Positions 8,957 to 18,026 of a stretch of 64,000 bases of DNA are shown one piece after another. The position numbers and the translations under genes were made by a program. The stretch is from assembly GCA_035063885.1 (NCBI GenBank), contig JAPSFM010000017.1, positions 9,224-73,223 on the forward strand, read 5' to 3'. The notes beneath the pieces were generated by a model, which saw only the letters and a list, made by a program, of their open reading frames with translations, was not told the origin of the DNA and did not search any database. Every line of letters begins with the position of its first letter. Position 1 is the stretch's first letter. Origin of the DNA: CAADGY01 sp900696665 (lineage in GTDB: Bacteria; Acidobacteriota; Terriglobia; Bryobacterales; Bryobacteraceae).

Positions 8957-9043
8957 GACACAACCTTTCGCATTTACTGCCGAGACGCTCTCTCTCCCGC
9001 TAATTAGACGGAAAGAGACAGGCAACGTCACGGCCGGCAAATC

Positions 9044-9949
9044 TCAGAATGTGCCCACGGACGCATTCATCTCGCGTAGTGCCTTCTGGCTGCGCATGCG
9101 GATATAGCTGTTCTCTTCTTCGGTACGAACCAACTGCTGCAGAACATTGATGACATCGAGCTCTCTGTTCTGCACAAGCAGATCGATTGCCTGCGCCCGA
9201 ACACCCGGGTTATTGTCGGTTAGAAGAACCTGGGCCAGCGCTTTGCGAGTGTCCGGGTGATCTGCATACGGTCTGAGGCCCTCAATGGCCTTAAGCCTCA
9301 CGCCAGCGTTAGCGTCGTGACGCACCGCGCTAAGCAATGCATCCCGCACGTCGTCTGAGCCGGAACGCTCTTTTAGAACCTCAATCGATTCCACACGTAT
9401 TCCGGGGTCGGCGGAATTGCCGGCCGCCATGAGAAGAAACTCGCGTATCCTGTGGTCGTCCAAACCCCCGGATAACACCCGCTGGCGTGTCTCATCCACA
9501 ACCAACTCCACACGTCCGGACGGCTTCGGCTCGATATTCCGAACCCGGTATGCGGCCGCCTCTACCGGAACCGGTGCAGGATCCGGACCCGTGCCGGGCT
9601 CCGTCAAGCGGGCAGCAAAAAACCCAATTGCAATCAGTGCCAGCGCTCCCAGGGGCCGGGTCCATGGCCGCAGTGCAACGAATTTTCCTAACTTGCTGAA
9701 CAGACTTCGCTTGTGGTTCCGTAGTTCTCCGATTTCTTCGCGAAGGCTGCGCCTGCACTCCGCAAGCAATGTGCCAGGGATTTCCGCTTGATACCGGTCC
9801 AGCGCCTGATGCAGCCGCTGCTCCCGCTCGAAGTCACCCAGGCAGCGGGCACATGTTTCCAGATGCTGGCGCAGCTTCTCCTCTTCCTCGAAGGTAAGCT
9901 CGCCGTAGAGCAGTGACGAAAAGTATCGCGATGCCGATTCGCAGGTCAT
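9044..9949 (-). CDS. Membrane anti-sigma factor with zinc finger and HEAT repeats
   Basis: Likely anti-sigma partner of the overlapping ECF factor. Residues 1-40 form a putative zinc-finger anti-sigma domain with the H-x3-C-x2-C pattern (H29, C33, C36 in RQHLETCARC). One transmembrane helix follows at about 98-114 (RPLGALALIAIGFFAARL). The extracytoplasmic part (about 150-300) contains HEAT-like repeats, for example DPGIRVESIEVLKER, NAGVRLKAIEGLRPY and NPGVRAQAIDLLVQN. The start codon overlaps the sigma gene stop (ATGA, 9946-9949), as expected for a coupled pair. HEAT repeats as the sensory domain are the unusual part. Confidence 0.85.
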   Translation of the reverse strand: MTCESASRYFSSLLYGELTFEEEEKLRQHLETCARCLGDFEREQRLHQALDRYQAEIPGTLLAECRRSLREEIGELRNHKRSLFSKLGKFVALRPWTRPLGALALIAIGFFAARLTEPGTGPDPAPVPVEAAAYRVRNIEPKPSGRVELVVDETRQRVLSGGLDDHRIREFLLMAAGNSADPGIRVESIEVLKERSGSDDVRDALLSAVRHDANAGVRLKAIEGLRPYADHPDTRKALAQVLLTDNNPGVRAQAIDLLVQNRELDVINVLQQLVRTEEENSYIRMRSQKALREMNASVGTF

Positions 9950-10569
9950 ACCAAATCTCCAAGTGCCATCCGCATCTTCTGTGTAGCGCGAAACAGGCAG
10001 TTTTTGGCCGCCTCTTCGGAAGTGCCCAAGGCATCTCCAATGGCTTTCAGCCGCATTCCCTCGTAGTGCCGCATTTCGAACACCATGCGTTCGCGGGGGG
10101 AGAGGTTCGAAAGGACAGCCTCGATGCGGCGCTGCAACTCTCCACTTAACAGCCTGCGTTGCGGGTTCGCTTCTGCCCGCTCTTCCGGAATCACCTCCGC
10201 CCGGTCATGAATGCCGTCTGCGGTATCCAGCACGGTCGATTCTTCCTTACGCGACTTTCTTTTTCGCAGCACGTCCAGGCATAGGTTGGAGACGATACGG
10301 TAGAGCCAGGTTTGAAAGCTGCAATCGAACCGGAAGGTGTGGAGGTTGCGATACACACGCAGGAACGCCTCCTGGTAGACGTCCGCGGCATCTTCCGAGC
10401 AGCGCAGAAGATTGAACGCCAGCCGGAGCACACCCTGGTCGTAGCACTGAACGAGCCGCTCAAACGCAAGTTCATCGCCCTTTTGAGCTGCCCGGATCAG
10501 CGCGGTCTGCCGGGTTTCCGGCGCAGGTCGACTTTCTAGTGACAAGGCGGATTCGCGAACCACCGTCAT
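9946..10569 (-). CDS. ECF-family RNA polymerase sigma factor
   Basis: Extracytoplasmic-function sigma factor of about 207 residues. Region 2 is recognisable (ALIRAAQKGDELAFERLVQ, EDAADVYQEAFLRVYRNL, FQTWLYRIVSNLCLDVLRKR), and region 4 carries LSPRERMVFEMRHYEGMRLK plus the recognition helix GTSEEAAKNCLFRAT. The frame is open further upstream to 10701, but that extension has no sigma-like content, so the ATG at 10569 is chosen; a GTG at 10563 is an alternative. Overlap with the anti-sigma gene indicates co-expression and regulation by sequestration. Confidence 0.9.
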   Translation of the reverse strand: MTVVRESALSLESRPAPETRQTALIRAAQKGDELAFERLVQCYDQGVLRLAFNLLRCSEDAADVYQEAFLRVYRNLHTFRFDCSFQTWLYRIVSNLCLDVLRKRKSRKEESTVLDTADGIHDRAEVIPEERAEANPQRRLLSGELQRRIEAVLSNLSPRERMVFEMRHYEGMRLKAIGDALGTSEEAAKNCLFRATQKMRMALGDLV

Positions 10570-10651
10570 CCAGTATGGACGGCGCCGGCAGAAAAAGGTC
10601 ACGGAAGAGACTGCCGGATTCGACGAATCTACAAATTCCGGGGGAGGAAAG

Positions 10652-12349
10652 TTAACCGGCGACTTCCACTTCAATGCGCTTTTGTTCCGCGTCCAGCGCA
10701 ACGATACGGAAGCTGCGGATCTGGCCGGTCTTGAGGGATTCTCCGCCCGGGCCGGATCCGGTTTTCCCCTGCTTCCAACGCGCCGACAGCATTTGGGTTA
10801 GGGCGGAGATGTCCAACGAACCGGATGGTGTGCCGGAACCCTCGGCGGCCTTTTCTTTCGGAAGCCGGCAGCCGGCATAAACACCCTCGCCCAATTCCAC
10901 CTTCACGCGTCCACCACCGGATTCCACAACGCGCCCTGTGACGACTTCGCCGGACTTATGTCCAGCTATGTATTCGTCGAGGTTCGTGGGTTCCAACTGC
11001 TTCATTCCGAGGCGGATACGCCGTCTCTCGCGGTCGACCTCCAGAACTTGCGCGCGGATGCTCTGGCCTATCTTCAGCATTTCGTTCGGATGATTCAGCC
11101 GTTTCTCGCGGCTGATGTCACCGATGTGTATCATCCCTTCGATGCCATCGCCCATATCCACGAACGCACCGAACTTCTGAAGGCTGGTGACGCAGCCCTC
11201 CACGACCACTCCCGGCGGATACCGGCTCGGAACCTCTTCCCAGGGATCGCCAAGCGCCTGTTTCAGCCCCAGCGAGATACGCCGCTCCGCTGGGTTGACC
11301 CCAAGAACCGCAACTTCCACGGACTCGCCGACCTTCACCACATCGCCGGGCTTGCGCACCTTTTTGGACCAGGACAACTCCGAGATATGAATCAGGCCAT
11401 CAATGCCCGGCTCGAGTTCGACGAACGCACCAAATTCCGTCAGCCGCGACACCGTGCCGCGTACACGATCGCCCGTCTTGTACTTATCGCCCACCAGCGC
11501 CCAGGGTTCAGGCACAAGCTGCTTCATCCCGACAGAGATCCTGCGCGTATTGGGATTCACTTTGAGGATTTTCACCTCGACTGAATCGCCCACACTTACG
11601 ACGTCGGATGGCTTCGCGACGTGATGCCACGACATGTCGGTGACGTGCAGCAGTCCATCGACACCACCCAAATCGACGAACGCACCGAAATCGGTGATAC
11701 TGCGCACGGTCCCAGTGACAACCGCCCCTTCCTGAATCGCCGCAAAGGCCTGGGCGCGAGCTTGCTTTTCCTGTTCTTCGAGGATGACGCGGCGGTCCAC
11801 CACCACGTCTTCCTCGGCGATCTCCAGCTTGATAATCCGGCACTGGATTTCCTGCCCGACCAACGCCTCTTGTTCCGCGGCATCCCTGGCCCCGCTACGC
11901 GATACCGGAAGAAATGCGGGCACACCTACATCTACCCGCAGTCCACCCTTCACAATCTCCGTCACGGTCCCCACGATCGTCCGGTTTTCGTTGAAAGCAG
12001 TCTGAAGGGATGACCAATCCTTCGGGCGCTCAACGGTGACCGTCGACAGCCTGTAGTATCCCTGATCGTATCCGCTGATACTGACCGTCAGCCGGTCGCC
12101 AGGCTTTACGGCAAGCTCGCCAGACTTGTCCCGGAATTGCGCAACCGGCACAACTCCTTCGATTTTGCGGCCGACATCGACGAAAACAGACTCGGCATCG
12201 ATGGCGACGACAGTGCCGTCAACCGCTTGAGCCGGACCGGCTGGGGCCTTCTGTTCCTGCTCAAATTGAGACAGGATGTCACCAAAGGATCTCTCAGAAG
12301 GCGCAGACTGTTCCTCTGGCGTGGTAGATACGGGGTAGGGATGTTCCAT
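10652..12349 (-). CDS. rpsA: S1 RNA-binding domain protein, ribosomal protein S1 homologue
   Basis: RNA-binding protein of about 565 residues with six S1 (OB-fold) repeats, as in 30S ribosomal protein S1, which helps dock mRNA on the ribosome. Repeats 3-5 are the best conserved, each with the core FGAFVDL/FGAFVEL/FGAFVDM, the DGLLHVTDMSW or DGLIHISELSW type loop, and RRISVGMKQ-like ends. The first two repeats are more divergent and the last is short and degenerate. An acidic leader precedes repeat 1. The start at 12349 gives the least N-terminal extension; GTG at 12379 or ATG at 12373 are possible. It is divergent from the histidine kinase gene. Confidence 0.85.
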   Translation of the reverse strand: MEHPYPVSTTPEEQSAPSERSFGDILSQFEQEQKAPAGPAQAVDGTVVAIDAESVFVDVGRKIEGVVPVAQFRDKSGELAVKPGDRLTVSISGYDQGYYRLSTVTVERPKDWSSLQTAFNENRTIVGTVTEIVKGGLRVDVGVPAFLPVSRSGARDAAEQEALVGQEIQCRIIKLEIAEEDVVVDRRVILEEQEKQARAQAFAAIQEGAVVTGTVRSITDFGAFVDLGGVDGLLHVTDMSWHHVAKPSDVVSVGDSVEVKILKVNPNTRRISVGMKQLVPEPWALVGDKYKTGDRVRGTVSRLTEFGAFVELEPGIDGLIHISELSWSKKVRKPGDVVKVGESVEVAVLGVNPAERRISLGLKQALGDPWEEVPSRYPPGVVVEGCVTSLQKFGAFVDMGDGIEGMIHIGDISREKRLNHPNEMLKIGQSIRAQVLEVDRERRRIRLGMKQLEPTNLDEYIAGHKSGEVVTGRVVESGGGRVKVELGEGVYAGCRLPKEKAAEGSGTPSGSLDISALTQMLSARWKQGKTGSGPGGESLKTGQIRSFRIVALDAEQKRIEVEVAG

Positions 12350-12390
12350 TGCTGCTGGGGCTTGAAACCCCATTTTCACATATTCGGGGC

Positions 12391-12396
12391 TAAGAT
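12391..12396 (+). promoter_or_regulatory. Possible -10 element for a leaderless kinase transcript
   Basis: TAAGAT lies six bases before the GTG start of the histidine kinase, and no ribosome-binding sequence is present. This spacing would put transcription start at or next to the start codon. The -35 is not convincing. Confidence 0.3.
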
Positions 12397-12402
12397 GGCA
12401 GC

Positions 12403-13632
12403 GTGGCCACGAATGTGGGGAACGGGCGCGGCTGGTCCCGTTATATCAGACCCGAGGATTTCATTTGGCTATTTCTGTTTTCCGCGATGGCGATTTTCAG
12501 TCCGGATCAAACTCCGGCCGAATACATCTTTCTTTCCTGCCTGGCGGTGGTACAAATTGTCGAGCCGAAAGTGCCGTTTTTCGGGACCCGCCGTGGCATT
12601 CACCTGTCGATCGTCATAAAGCTGATCCTGAGTTACCTGCTCATCGGGTTCACCGGCGCTGTAAACAGCAGCTATTATCTTGTGCTGCTGCTGCCGGTGG
12701 TGACCGCAGCAACGAAGTTCGGCCCCGGCGGTACCATTGCCTTCATTCTGCTGGCGGCAGCGTCGTATCTCTCCTTTCTGCTGTTCGTGGATTGGAGCCG
12801 CTACACAATTGACCCCTATAACGTGCGGATGCTCTGTCTACGGCTCACGTTCATCAGCGTCGTCGGCTATCTTACCCATAGACTCGCCCAGATGAGCCGC
12901 ATCGAAGAGGGCAAATACCAGGCGGCCGCAGAGCAGTTGCAGGCGGCTGAAGCGGCGGTCCGCCGCTCCGAGCGTCTGGCTGCTCTGGGGCAGTTGTCCG
13001 CAGGGCTTGCACACGAGCTGCGGAACCCGCTTGGCACGATGAAGGCATCCGCGGAACTGTTGCTCAAGCAGGTACCCGACGATAACGAGGTGGCGCGGGA
13101 AATGGCTGCATTCATTTTTTCCGAAGTCGACCGCACCAACGGCCTCATTACACGCTTTCTCGAGTTTGCCCGTCCCCTGAAATTGCGGATGAAGTTAACA
13201 GACCTGACCGAAGTGATTGACCGCGCCGTGCAACAGATCGAACGCCTGAATCCGGTTGCCGGGTTGACGATCTACAAAAACTATTCGCCCGATGTCCGCC
13301 CGCTGCTGCTTGACGCCGAGCTTTTCGAACGGGTTGTGTACAACCTGCTGATGAATGCCGCGCAGGCAACTGCTCCTGGGGGAGCGGTCACGGTGAAGAC
13401 ACGGCCTGTTGACGATGAGGTGGAACTTGCGGTGATCGACCGTGGTGCCGGCATCGACCCCAAACACCTGGAGAGCATTTTCAACCCCTTTTTTACGACA
13501 AAGACGCAAGGTGTGGGCCTGGGGCTGGCCATCGTTTCCAATATCGTCGACGAACATGGAGGCCGGATCGCGGTGGAGAGCGAAGTGAACAAAGGGAGCG
13601 TTTTTATCGTGCGCCTGCCGCGCCGCGAGTAG
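12403..13632 (+). CDS. Membrane sensor histidine kinase (NtrB-like)
   Basis: Two-component sensor kinase of 409 residues. The N-terminal half has five or six hydrophobic segments (about residues 18-160) with no obvious periplasmic ligand domain, then a short coiled coil (about 165-192). The HisKA dimerisation motif LSAGLAHELRNPLG places the phospho-accepting histidine at H204. The ATPase domain shows the N box (VYNLLMNAAQA), G1 (IDRGAGID), F box (FNPFFTTK) and G2 (GVGLGLAIV). It is followed after 46 bases by an NtrC-type response regulator, its probable partner. Signal unknown. Start GTG at 12403. Confidence 0.92.
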   Translation: MATNVGNGRGWSRYIRPEDFIWLFLFSAMAIFSPDQTPAEYIFLSCLAVVQIVEPKVPFFGTRRGIHLSIVIKLILSYLLIGFTGAVNSSYYLVLLLPVVTAATKFGPGGTIAFILLAAASYLSFLLFVDWSRYTIDPYNVRMLCLRLTFISVVGYLTHRLAQMSRIEEGKYQAAAEQLQAAEAAVRRSERLAALGQLSAGLAHELRNPLGTMKASAELLLKQVPDDNEVAREMAAFIFSEVDRTNGLITRFLEFARPLKLRMKLTDLTEVIDRAVQQIERLNPVAGLTIYKNYSPDVRPLLLDAELFERVVYNLLMNAAQATAPGGAVTVKTRPVDDEVELAVIDRGAGIDPKHLESIFNPFFTTKTQGVGLGLAIVSNIVDEHGGRIAVESEVNKGSVFIVRLPRRE

Positions 13633-13678
13633 AATGCGTTTGGGCCTCAACTGCCGGTCTTCAGTATTCTAAGGATCA

Positions 13679-15040
13679 GTGAAGCCTCGCATACTGATTG
13701 TTGAAGATGAAGAGAAACTGCGGCGTGTTATCGAGTTGCACCTGCTTGCGTCCGGTTTCGAAGTGGACCAGGCCGGAAGCGCTGAAGAAGGGCTGCTGCT
13801 GGCTGACCGGGTCCAACTTGTGATTACGGATTTGCGACTGCCAGGGATGGACGGGCTCGACCTCCTGGCGCAGATCCACAGGCAAAACGCCCAAGTGCCG
13901 GTAGTGGTAATGACCGCCTTCGGCACCGTGGAAAACGCGGTTGAAGCCATGAAGTCCGGAGCCGTGGATTTTCTTCTGAAGCCGTTTTCGCTCAACCATC
14001 TTACGGCTGTCGTCAACAAGGCTCTCGAAGTCCGTGCTCTCAGGGATGAGAATCGGCAGTTGCGGGAGGAACTTGGGCATCGGTACCAGTTCAGCAATAT
14101 TGTTGGCCGGAGTCCCGCGATGCAGGAGATCTTCAGTGCGATCACGCGCGTTGCGCCCACTCGCGCCACCGTGCTGCTGGCAGGCGAAAGCGGCGTCGGG
14201 AAGGATCTGATCGCGCGCGCGATCCACTTCCATTCCCCGCGGGCCGAACGTCCGTTTGTGAAGATCAACTGTACCGCCATACCGGAGAATCTTATGGAGA
14301 GTGAGCTCTTCGGTTATGAAAAAGGGGCTTTTACGGGAGCCGCCACTTCCAAGCCCGGCAAATTCGAACAGGCGGACACGGGAACCGTATTCCTGGATGA
14401 GATTGGAGATGTGCCTGCCTCAGTGCAGGTGAAGCTGCTTCGAGTACTGCAGGAGCGCGAGTTCGAAAGGCTGGGTAGCAACAAGACACGCCACATCGAC
14501 GTACGTGTGATCGCGGCGACGAACGCCGATCTGCGAGCTGCACTGGAGCAAGGCACGTTCCGCCAGGACCTCTACTACCGCTTGAACGTGGTGCCTATCA
14601 ATCTTCCACCGTTGAGGGAACGTAAGGAAGATATCCCGTTTCTCGCCGATCATTTCATGAAGAAGCATTCCCGCGAATTGCGCGGGAAGGAGGCGCGTCT
14701 TACCGATGCCGCGGTTGAGAAGTTGATGTCCTATCACTGGCCGGGCAACGTACGCGAGTTGGAGAATGTTATCGAAAGAAGTCTTGTACTGGGCAGCGGA
14801 GAGTTTCTCGACGCGGCGGAAATCAAACTCGACACGAACCCGCAGCCGCGAGCGGCTTCTTCCGGGGCGCCGGTCCTGCCCGACGGCATGACCCTCGACC
14901 AACTCGAACAGGAAATCATTCGCGACGCACTAGAACGTTCACACGGCAACAAGAGTCAGGCGGCGCGGTTGCTCGGGATCACAAGAAATGCGTTGCGTTA
15001 CCGGCTTTCGCAAATGGGGCTGGAGAATCCGGCCGAATAG
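13679..15040 (+). CDS. Sigma-54-dependent response regulator (NtrC family)
   Basis: 453-residue activator with receiver, AAA+ and Fis-type DNA-binding domains. The receiver domain has the acidic pair VEDEEK and the phosphorylation site D51 (ITDLRLPGMDG). The AAA+ domain shows Walker A (GESGVGKD, residues 169-176), the sigma-54 contact loop GAFTGA (216-221) and Walker B (VFLDEIGD). The C-terminal helix-turn-helix (NKSQAARLLGITRNALRYRL) is the Fis type. GTG start with AAGGA about 4 bases upstream. It is paired with the upstream kinase, and its presence implies an RpoN sigma factor elsewhere in the genome. Target genes are not visible from sequence. Confidence 0.94.
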   Translation: MKPRILIVEDEEKLRRVIELHLLASGFEVDQAGSAEEGLLLADRVQLVITDLRLPGMDGLDLLAQIHRQNAQVPVVVMTAFGTVENAVEAMKSGAVDFLLKPFSLNHLTAVVNKALEVRALRDENRQLREELGHRYQFSNIVGRSPAMQEIFSAITRVAPTRATVLLAGESGVGKDLIARAIHFHSPRAERPFVKINCTAIPENLMESELFGYEKGAFTGAATSKPGKFEQADTGTVFLDEIGDVPASVQVKLLRVLQEREFERLGSNKTRHIDVRVIAATNADLRAALEQGTFRQDLYYRLNVVPINLPPLRERKEDIPFLADHFMKKHSRELRGKEARLTDAAVEKLMSYHWPGNVRELENVIERSLVLGSGEFLDAAEIKLDTNPQPRAASSGAPVLPDGMTLDQLEQEIIRDALERSHGNKSQAARLLGITRNALRYRLSQMGLENPAE

Positions 15041-15099
15041 CCCAAAGCCCGCCAATCAGACAGACACATCCCAAAATCGAAGCTCTTCTGCATCTTCTA

Positions 15100-15105
15100 T
15101 ATAAT
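15100..15105 (+). promoter_or_regulatory. Candidate -10 element upstream of korAB
   Basis: A perfect TATAAT lies 25 bases before the oxidoreductase start in a 90-base intergenic gap. No good TTGACA is found 16-18 bases upstream, so only the -10 is supported. GAAGGTG at 15114-15120 is the probable ribosome-binding site. Confidence 0.4.
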
Positions 15106-15130
15106 GCGGTAGTGAAGGTGTAGATTCCAC

Positions 15131-16975
15131 ATGTCGACGACCGAGATCACTTCTGTTGTCTCACGTTCCAAGGAGACGGCGGGAGATGTAGTGAACGATT
15201 TCAGCATTCAGATTGCGACGGTAAACGGCTCGGGGAGCCAGACCGCCAACAATGTGCTGATGCGCTCCATCTTTCAGATGGGAATTCCGGTTTCCGGAAA
15301 AAACCTGTTCCCCTCCAACATCGCCGGGTTGCCCACCTGGTTCACGATTCGCGCCAGCAAGCACGGTTGGATTGGCCGCAAAAAGGAGATCGATTTCCTG
15401 GTTGCGATGAATCCGGAAACGGCTCGTGACGATGTTATGCGGCTGGATGCCGGCGCGGCCGTAGTGTATGACGAAACGTTGAAGTTGAATACACTCCGGG
15501 ACGATCTGCATTTTTATCCCGTTCCTTTCGATAAACTTGTCGCTCCTGTTTGCCCCGAAGCGAAGCTGCGCAAACTGGTGCGGAACATGATCTATGACGG
15601 CGTTGTCGGGCACCTGATTGGCATCGAGATGGAGGAGATCCATAAGGCGCTGTTCAAGCAGTTCGGACCGAAGAAGGTTAAGGCGGCCGAGCTCAACTGG
15701 AATGCGGTTCAGGCCGGCCGCGATTACGCCGCCGCTAATCTCCCCAAGACCGATCCGTGCCGCGTTGAGCGGATGAATGAGACCGCGGGCAAGATTATCA
15801 TCGACGGCAATGCGGCGGCGGCGCTGGGTTGCATGTTCGCCGGAGTTACGGTGGTTACGTGGTATCCCATCACTCCTTCTACGTCGCTGATTGAATCGCT
15901 CATGGGCTACATGCGCCGCTTCCGTATCGACAAGGAGACCGGGAAAGCCACTTTCGCGATCGTTCAGGCCGAAGATGAACTGGCAGCGGTTGGAATGGTG
16001 ATCGGCGCCTCGTGGGCCGGCGCCCGCGCGATGACGGCGACCTCCGGGCCGGGCATTTCTCTGATGTCCGAGTTCGTTGGTCTCGGCTATTATGCCGAAA
16101 TTCCAGCCGTGATTATTGACGTGCAGCGAGTGGGGCCATCCACGGGCCTGCCGACGCGAACCATGCAGGGGGACCTGCTCTCTACAGCATTGCTGTCTCA
16201 TGGGGACACCCGGCATCCGCTGTTGTTACCGTCATCGCCCGAGGAGTGTTTCACGATGGCGGGTGCGGCGTTCGATTTAGCTGAGCGATTTCAGACGCCT
16301 GTTTTCGTGATGCTGGATCTCGATCTCGGCATGAACAACTGGATGGCGGATGCGTTTCACTATCCCGAGGAGCCCATCCACCGCGGCAAAGTACTCACCG
16401 CGGAGGATCTTGCGCGGCTGGGAGGCTTTGCCCGCTATAAGGACGTGGATGGCGACGGCGTGGGCTACCGTACGCTGCCTGGCACCAATCATCCGGCGGC
16501 CGCATATTTTACCCGCGGCAGCGGGCATAACGAGAGCTCCGGTTATAGCGAACGGCCCGAAGATTACATCAATAATATGGACCGGCTCGACAGGAAATTC
16601 GAAAGCCTGAAAGAGCATGTCCCGGCTCCCGAAATCGTCATTGACCAGCGAGCCTCTATTGGCCTGATTTGCTGCGGCACCTCCCGCTATGCCGCTGAAG
16701 AAAGCCGCGATCAACTGCTGCGGGAATATGGTGTCGAGAGTTCCTACTTGCGCCTGAAGGCATATCCGTTTACGAACGAGTTGAAGGACTTCATCGCGCG
16801 GCATTCCCGGGTTTACGTGATCGATCAGAATCGCGACCGCCAGTTGTTGGGATTGATGCGGTTGGACCTGGACACGCAGTACGTGGAGCGGCTGCGAAGT
16901 GTCCGCTATTACGGTGGCCTGCCGCTCGACGCACGCACGGTAACCGACGACATCGTTAGCCAGGAGGGCTTATGA
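15131..16975 (+). CDS. korA: 2-oxoacid:ferredoxin oxidoreductase, fused gamma-alpha subunit
   Basis: Large subunit of a two-subunit 2-oxoacid:ferredoxin oxidoreductase, likely 2-oxoglutarate-type, which makes acyl-CoA and reduced ferredoxin. The N-terminal third (about 20-200) is the gamma domain (ATVNGSGSQTANNVLMRSIF). The alpha/pyrimidine-binding domain begins near residue 215 (IDGNAAAALGCMFAGVTVV, WYPITPSTSLIESL) with the TSGPGISLMSEFVGLGYYAE region downstream. Length of 614 fits fused KorA. The stop overlaps the start of the beta-subunit gene (ATGA). Substrate cannot be fixed from sequence; isopropylmalate- or pyruvate-type specificity is less likely but not excluded. Confidence 0.9.
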   Translation: MSTTEITSVVSRSKETAGDVVNDFSIQIATVNGSGSQTANNVLMRSIFQMGIPVSGKNLFPSNIAGLPTWFTIRASKHGWIGRKKEIDFLVAMNPETARDDVMRLDAGAAVVYDETLKLNTLRDDLHFYPVPFDKLVAPVCPEAKLRKLVRNMIYDGVVGHLIGIEMEEIHKALFKQFGPKKVKAAELNWNAVQAGRDYAAANLPKTDPCRVERMNETAGKIIIDGNAAAALGCMFAGVTVVTWYPITPSTSLIESLMGYMRRFRIDKETGKATFAIVQAEDELAAVGMVIGASWAGARAMTATSGPGISLMSEFVGLGYYAEIPAVIIDVQRVGPSTGLPTRTMQGDLLSTALLSHGDTRHPLLLPSSPEECFTMAGAAFDLAERFQTPVFVMLDLDLGMNNWMADAFHYPEEPIHRGKVLTAEDLARLGGFARYKDVDGDGVGYRTLPGTNHPAAAYFTRGSGHNESSGYSERPEDYINNMDRLDRKFESLKEHVPAPEIVIDQRASIGLICCGTSRYAAEESRDQLLREYGVESSYLRLKAYPFTNELKDFIARHSRVYVIDQNRDRQLLGLMRLDLDTQYVERLRSVRYYGGLPLDARTVTDDIVSQEGL

Positions 16976-18015
16976 GCACCACGGCGACGCCTCCTCCGAA
17001 GAAGGTCAACCGGATCGGACTCGAGGTTCTTCAATACAGGGGCGGGAAGACGACACTGTGTGCCGGCTGCGGCCACAACGCGATCACGGAGCGCATCATC
17101 GAGGCGTTCTACGAGATGGGTGTAGAGCCGTATAAGGTTGCGAAATTTTCGGGCATCGGCTGCTCGTCGAAATCGCCGGCCTATTTCCTGAATTCCGCGC
17201 ACGGCTTCAACTCCGTCCACGGGCGTGCGCCGGCGGTGAGCACGGGAGCGATGTTGGCGAACCACAACCTGATCGGCATCGTGGTTTCCGGCGACGGAGA
17301 TACCGCTTCGATCGGTATCGGCCAGTTCATGCACATGCTGCGCCGGAACATCCCCCTGATCTATATCATCGAGAACAATGGCGTCTACGGATTGACCAAA
17401 GGACAGTTCTCGGCGACGGCGGATCTTGGCGCCAGACTCAAGACGGGCATCGTCAACGATCTCCCCGCTATCGACACCTGCCTCGCCGGCATCGAATTGG
17501 GTGCAACTCTTGTTGCGAGGTCCTTCTCCGGCGACAAACGGCAGTTGCTTGCGATTTTGAAGGCCGCGATCGCTCACAAAGGATTGTCGGTCCTCGATGT
17601 GATTTCGCCTTGCACGACATTCAACGATCATGAGGGGTCCACGAAGAGCTATTCCTATATGAAAGATCACGACGAGCCCCTGCATGAACTGGATTTCGTA
17701 CCGTTCTACCAGGACATCTCGGTCGAGATCGCCGAAGGGGAGGTGCGCGAGGTCGAATTGCATGACGGCTCCAGGCTGCGTTTGAAGAAGCTGGAACGGG
17801 ACTACGATCCCACCGACAGGATTCGGGCGCTTAACTTTATCCATGAAAGTGCTTCGTCTGGTGTCGTGCTGACCGGAATTCTCTACGTAGACAACAAGCG
17901 GAAAACCTTTCTGGACATGCTCAATCTGGGGGATGCCCCCCTAGGCACGCTACCCGAAGCGAAGACCCGGCCGGATCAAAGAGATCTCGACCTGATCATG
18001 GAAGAACTCAGATAG
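16972..18015 (+). CDS. korB: 2-oxoacid:ferredoxin oxidoreductase beta subunit
   Basis: Beta subunit of the same enzyme, 347 residues, carrying thiamine diphosphate and part of the iron-sulfur site. Visible motifs are TLCAGCGHN (two ligand cysteines), GIGCSSKSPAYF, the ThDP motif VVSGDGDTASIGIGQ and IENNGVYGLTKGQFSAT. It overlaps korA by 4 bases, so the two are translationally coupled. The size and motifs match KorB/OorB rather than the larger pyruvate enzymes. No ferredoxin or KorC/KorD genes lie alongside, consistent with the fused two-subunit form. Confidence 0.92.
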   Translation: MSTTATPPPKKVNRIGLEVLQYRGGKTTLCAGCGHNAITERIIEAFYEMGVEPYKVAKFSGIGCSSKSPAYFLNSAHGFNSVHGRAPAVSTGAMLANHNLIGIVVSGDGDTASIGIGQFMHMLRRNIPLIYIIENNGVYGLTKGQFSATADLGARLKTGIVNDLPAIDTCLAGIELGATLVARSFSGDKRQLLAILKAAIAHKGLSVLDVISPCTTFNDHEGSTKSYSYMKDHDEPLHELDFVPFYQDISVEIAEGEVREVELHDGSRLRLKKLERDYDPTDRIRALNFIHESASSGVVLTGILYVDNKRKTFLDMLNLGDAPLGTLPEAKTRPDQRDLDLIMEELR

Positions 18016-18026
18016 GAATCGCCTAC

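Noticed and set aside
9946..10701. Longer ECF sigma start at 10701
   Set aside because: The extra 44 residues have no sigma-like content; the ATG at 10569 gives a normal region 2.
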